Assembly (NCBI RefSeq): GCF_049562855.1
Contig: NZ_CP186925.1
Span: 62,001 to 126,000, forward strand
Length of the DNA: 64,000 nt
Direction: 5' to 3'
Origin: Ruminococcus_C callidus
Lineage (GTDB): Bacteria; Bacillota; Clostridia; Oscillospirales; Ruminococcaceae
In this document: positions 61,145-64,000 of the stretch, piece after piece
Layout: each line of letters begins with the position of its first letter
How positions within the stretch are numbered: position 1 is the stretch's first letter
Program-made: the position numbers and the translations under genes
Notes under the pieces: model-generated
What the model saw: the letters and a program-made list of their open reading frames with translations, nothing else
Told to the model about the DNA's origin: nothing
Database searches by the model: none

Positions 61145-62137
61145 ATGCAGACAGAAAGAAGGATCGCGAAATGTGCCGTGCTGGCAGCGTTGGTGCTGCT
61201 GGGTGGAGCCTGCACCAAAATCGATGCAGTGCGTTCCGACGGCAAACAGACACAGGAGGCCGTTATGGCGGCAGCTTCGGCGGCGGAAGTTTCCACCACA
61301 GCCGAAACCACAACGGCAGCGACAACCGAAACCACAACGACTACCGTGACTACTACAGTGACGACGACTACTGCGGCAGGGATCTGCCAGCCGTTTATCG
61401 ATGAGAACGCCAATATCGACCCCTCAAAGCCTATGGTGGCACTGACCTTTGACGACGGTCCGGGGCAGTATACCAACAGCATTCTGGACACGCTGGAAGC
61501 CTATCAGGCACACGCCAGCTTTTTCGTGGTGGGACAGAACATCAATGACGAAACCAGTGCTGTGATGCAGCGTGCCGTGGGGCTGGGCTGTGAGATCGGC
61601 AGCCATACGGAAAACCATGCCGATCTGGTCAAGGCAGATGCGAACACGTTCCAGCAGGAGATCCAGCAGGCAGACGACCGCATCTTGCAGGCGATCGGAC
61701 GCTATCCCTATTTTCTCCGTCCGCCCTACGGGGACTTCAACGATGACGTTCGCCGCCACGTGGGGAAACCGCTGGCGTTCTGGTCGGTGGACACCAAGGA
61801 CTGGAAAACGCGGAACACTGCCAGCACTGTCAGTGCAACCCTGAACAACATCGAGGACGGTGATGTGGTGCTGATGCACGACATCTACGGGGAAACGGCT
61901 GCGGCAGTGGCACAGATCGTGCCGTCGCTGGTGCAGCAGGGCTATCAGCTGGTGACCCTTAGCGAGCTGACGTATTATCGGGGCGTGGAAATGGAGAACG
62001 GCATGATCGTTTTCAACATGCACCCCGCCAACCCCAACTATAAGCTGCCGCCGGATCCGGACGTACCGGAACCGCAGACCACACCGGCTCCGGAAACGGA
62101 AACCACTACGGAAACTGTGGCTGCTGCGGGACAGTGA
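61145..62137 (+). CDS. Exported polysaccharide deacetylase with Thr-rich linker
   Basis: A 330-residue lipoprotein-like protein. A signal with lipobox LLGGAC is followed by a low-complexity linker (about 48-80, TTTTTVTTTVTTTTAAG). The NodB domain carries TFDDGPG, HTENH (metal His pair), RPPYGDF and DTKDW. It ends in a second Pro/Thr-rich tail. It removes acetyl groups from peptidoglycan or another amino sugar polymer. TTGGAGGGG precedes the start. The neighbouring rimO is not functionally related. Confidence 0.9.
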   Translation: MQTERRIAKCAVLAALVLLGGACTKIDAVRSDGKQTQEAVMAAASAAEVSTTAETTTAATTETTTTTVTTTVTTTTAAGICQPFIDENANIDPSKPMVALTFDDGPGQYTNSILDTLEAYQAHASFFVVGQNINDETSAVMQRAVGLGCEIGSHTENHADLVKADANTFQQEIQQADDRILQAIGRYPYFLRPPYGDFNDDVRRHVGKPLAFWSVDTKDWKTRNTASTVSATLNNIEDGDVVLMHDIYGETAAAVAQIVPSLVQQGYQLVTLSELTYYRGVEMENGMIVFNMHPANPNYKLPPDPDVPEPQTTPAPETETTTETVAAAGQ

Positions 62138-62142
62138 TAATT

Positions 62143-62215
62143 TGCTTCCCCTTTCAGGGGAGGCTGTTTGAAAGGAAAAATCTCTCGGAGAGGGAACAGG
62201 CGGCTTGTCCGCTGT
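62143..62215 (-). repeat. Decayed fragment of the composite repeat
   Basis: CCCCTTTCAGGGGAGGCT, then a diverged first module (GAACAGGCGGCTTGTCCGC). It is clearly related to GAACAGGCGGCTGCTGCCGC in the full copies but with many changes. Confidence 0.65.
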
Positions 62216-62251
62216 AATATTATATCACAACGATCATATGGAGGAAAAAAT

Positions 62252-63595
62252 ATGCCAATTCGTGTAGGCATGGTTTCTCTGGGATGTTCCAAGAATCTGG
62301 TCGATTCGGAGCGTATGCTGGCAAAGCTGCGTGCCCACGGCTATCAGCTTGTGACAGAACCCGGTGAAGCTGACGTTGCAATCGTAAACACCTGCGGATT
62401 TATCCAGTCCGCCAAAGAAGAAGCGATCGAAACCATTCTGGAACTGGGTGCCCTGAAAAAGGACGGCACCCTGAAAAAGATCATTCTGACCGGCTGCCTG
62501 ACAGAACGCTATCAGGAAGAAGCGGCGGAACTGTTCACCGAGGCAGATGCCGTTATTGGCATCGGCAACAATCGGGACATTGTGGACATTCTCGACCACG
62601 TGCTGGCTGGAGAGCGTGTCGTGCAGTTCGGCAAAAAGAGCGATGCTGAACTGAAGGGCGACCGGATCATTACCACCCTGCCCTTTTTCGCATACCTGAA
62701 AATTGCCGAGGGCTGTTCCAACAACTGTACCTATTGTGCCATTCCTGCCATTCGCGGACCGTACCGCAGCGTGCCCATGGAGGACGTGCTGGACGAGGCA
62801 CGCTGGCTGGCAGAGCACCATGTGACGGAACTGATCGTCATTGCACAGGATACCACCCGATACGGTGCCGATCTGTACGGCAAGTCCAGGCTGCCGGAAC
62901 TGCTGCGGGAACTGTGCCACATTGACGGGATCCGCTGGGTGCGGGTGCTGTACTGCTATCCGGAACGCATCACCGAGGAACTGCTGGACGTGCTGGCAGA
63001 GGAGCCCCATATGGTGCCCTATCTGGATCTGCCGATCCAGCACTGCGATGAGGAGATTCTGCGGAGAATGCACCGCCCCGGCAACGAGGAAACCCTGCGG
63101 AACCTCATCACCCACATTCGGGAACGGGTGCCGGAGATCACCCTGCGTACCACGCTTATCACCGGCTTCCCCGGAGAAACCAAGGAGCAGTTCAACCGGC
63201 TGGGCGACTTCGTGCAGGATATGCAGTTCGATCATCTGGGCTGCTTCGCCTACTCCGAGGAGGAGGGCACCAAGGCTGCCGAATTTGAAGATCAGGTGGA
63301 CGAAGATGTCCGTGCGCACCGTGCCGATATTCTCATGGAGCAGCAGGCGGAAGTCAGTGCTGCCAAGAATGCGGCAAAGCTGGGCAAGCGAATGACTGCG
63401 GTGGTTGAGGGATATGACAAGTACGCCGGCTGTTACTTCGGCAGAACTGCTGCTGATGCACCGGATATTGACGGCAAGGTGTTCATCAAGAGCAGCAGCC
63501 GTCTGCGTCTGGGACAGTACATCACGGTAGAAGTTTTCGACACTATGGACTACGACCTGTTGGCGGAGGAGGTAACCGATGAACCTGCCGAATAA
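62252..63595 (+). CDS. rimO: Ribosomal protein S12 methylthiotransferase RimO
   Basis: A 447-residue radical-SAM enzyme that methylthiolates Asp of ribosomal protein S12. The N-terminal UPF0004 domain has the Cys residues in LGCSKN, NTCGF and TGCLTER. The radical-SAM cluster motif is CSNNCTYCAIP (CxxxCxxC), and the C-terminus is a TRAM domain. GGAGG lies 7 bases before ATG 62252. pgsA starts inside its last codons. Confidence 0.95.
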   Translation: MPIRVGMVSLGCSKNLVDSERMLAKLRAHGYQLVTEPGEADVAIVNTCGFIQSAKEEAIETILELGALKKDGTLKKIILTGCLTERYQEEAAELFTEADAVIGIGNNRDIVDILDHVLAGERVVQFGKKSDAELKGDRIITTLPFFAYLKIAEGCSNNCTYCAIPAIRGPYRSVPMEDVLDEARWLAEHHVTELIVIAQDTTRYGADLYGKSRLPELLRELCHIDGIRWVRVLYCYPERITEELLDVLAEEPHMVPYLDLPIQHCDEEILRRMHRPGNEETLRNLITHIRERVPEITLRTTLITGFPGETKEQFNRLGDFVQDMQFDHLGCFAYSEEEGTKAAEFEDQVDEDVRAHRADILMEQQAEVSAAKNAAKLGKRMTAVVEGYDKYAGCYFGRTAADAPDIDGKVFIKSSSRLRLGQYITVEVFDTMDYDLLAEEVTDEPAE

Positions 63596-64000
63596 ACTGA
63601 CGCTGCTGCGTGTGATCCTGATTCCGTTTTTTCTGGTGATGATGTATGTGGACGCGATCCCGCTACATTTTCTGTGGGCACTGGTCATTTTCGCGGCGGC
63701 TTCGCTGACGGATATGCTGGACGGTAAGATTGCCCGTGCCAGAGGGCTGGTGACCAACTTCGGAAAGTTCCTCGACCCGCTGGCGGATAAGGTGCTGGTC
63801 ATCACTGCCCTGACGGTGTTTGTGGAACTGAAAGAATTCCGCATGTCGGCAATTCCGCTGGTCATCATCATTGCACGGGAATTCATGGTTTCCGGTCTGC
63901 GGCTGCTGGCTGCGGAGGAAGGCGTTGTCATTGCCGCAGGCATCTGGGGCAAGCTGAAGACCGCATTCACCATGGTGACCATTGTAGGCGTTATGGCATA
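63579..64000 (+). CDS. pgsA: CDP-diacylglycerol-glycerol-3-phosphate 3-phosphatidyltransferase, 3' partial
   Basis: The first 140 residues are present; the frame remains open at the window edge. The CDP-alcohol phosphotransferase motif DG-x2-AR-x8-G-x3-D-x3-D is complete: DGKIARARG, then GKFLDPLADK. Several membrane segments are visible. The enzyme makes phosphatidylglycerol phosphate for phospholipid synthesis. The ATG overlaps the end of rimO by 17 bases in another frame, with GGAGGAGG 8 bases upstream, so translation is coupled. Confidence 0.93.
   Translation, partial: MNLPNKLTLLRVILIPFFLVMMYVDAIPLHFLWALVIFAAASLTDMLDGKIARARGLVTNFGKFLDPLADKVLVITALTVFVELKEFRMSAIPLVIIIAREFMVSGLRLLAAEEGVVIAAGIWGKLKTAFTMVTIVGVMA

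Overview
The window is a replication-origin region of a low-GC-phylum (Firmicutes) but GC-balanced, spore-gene-bearing, fibre-degrading anaerobe. The gene set (rpmH-rnpA-yidD-yidC-jag-mnmE-mnmG-rsmG-noc-parA-parB on one side and dnaA-dnaN-yaaA-recF-gyrB-gyrA on the other), a GH5 endoglucanase with a type I dockerin, Thr/Pro-rich extracellular linkers and spoVAC/D/E and spoIID point to the Ruminococcaceae/Oscillospiraceae. A Ruminococcus such as R. champanellensis is my best guess; the species is inference.

Layout. 0-9.8 kb: a partial FucI-like isomerase, a phosphofructokinase, an XRE regulator, an orphan gene, a tRNA-Met/tRNA-Glu pair, a split spoVA locus and a metallophosphoesterase. 9.9-20.8 kb: gyrA, a YcxB-like gene, gyrB, recF, yaaA, dnaN and dnaA, all on the minus strand. 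18.7-21.5 kb: bipartite oriC, with DnaA boxes on both sides of dnaA (consensus here TTTTCCACA) and DnaA-trios beside an AT-rich stretch in the dnaA-dnaN gap. 21.5-30.2 kb: rpmH to rsmG on the plus strand. 31-33.7 kb: a two-component system. 33.8-45.5 kb: two near-identical IS4-family elements flanking noc (inverted), parAB, serS, a dockerin GH5 with an AraC-type regulator, and a copZ-like gene under a CsoR-like operator. 46-50 kb: four co-oriented genes for zinc-ribbon and membrane proteins of unknown role. 50.7-64 kb: spoIID, citrate synthase, a lipoprotein, a second two-component system, DUF1385, prmC, recA-recX, a polysaccharide deacetylase, rimO and a partial pgsA.

Segregation hardware is dense. 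Eight perfect parS sites (TGTTTCACGTGAAACA) lie between 3 and 39 kb, on both sides of oriC. A compact array of six perfect DnaA boxes lies 20 kb away, downstream of serS.

The most unusual feature is a set of repeats filling almost every long intergenic gap. One is a roughly 550-950 bp modular composite repeat with strong hairpins. All nine large copies have the same orientation relative to oriC, with the GCGGCG end distal. The other is a foldback hairpin family built on GGCAACACCGCACAAAGC, including one nested insertion. Both abut gene ends and supply the last codons and stop of several genes. Rearrangements (spoVAC inverted relative to spoVAD/E, noc inverted relative to parAB) coincide with repeat copies, and both IS copies landed in the same repeat module.
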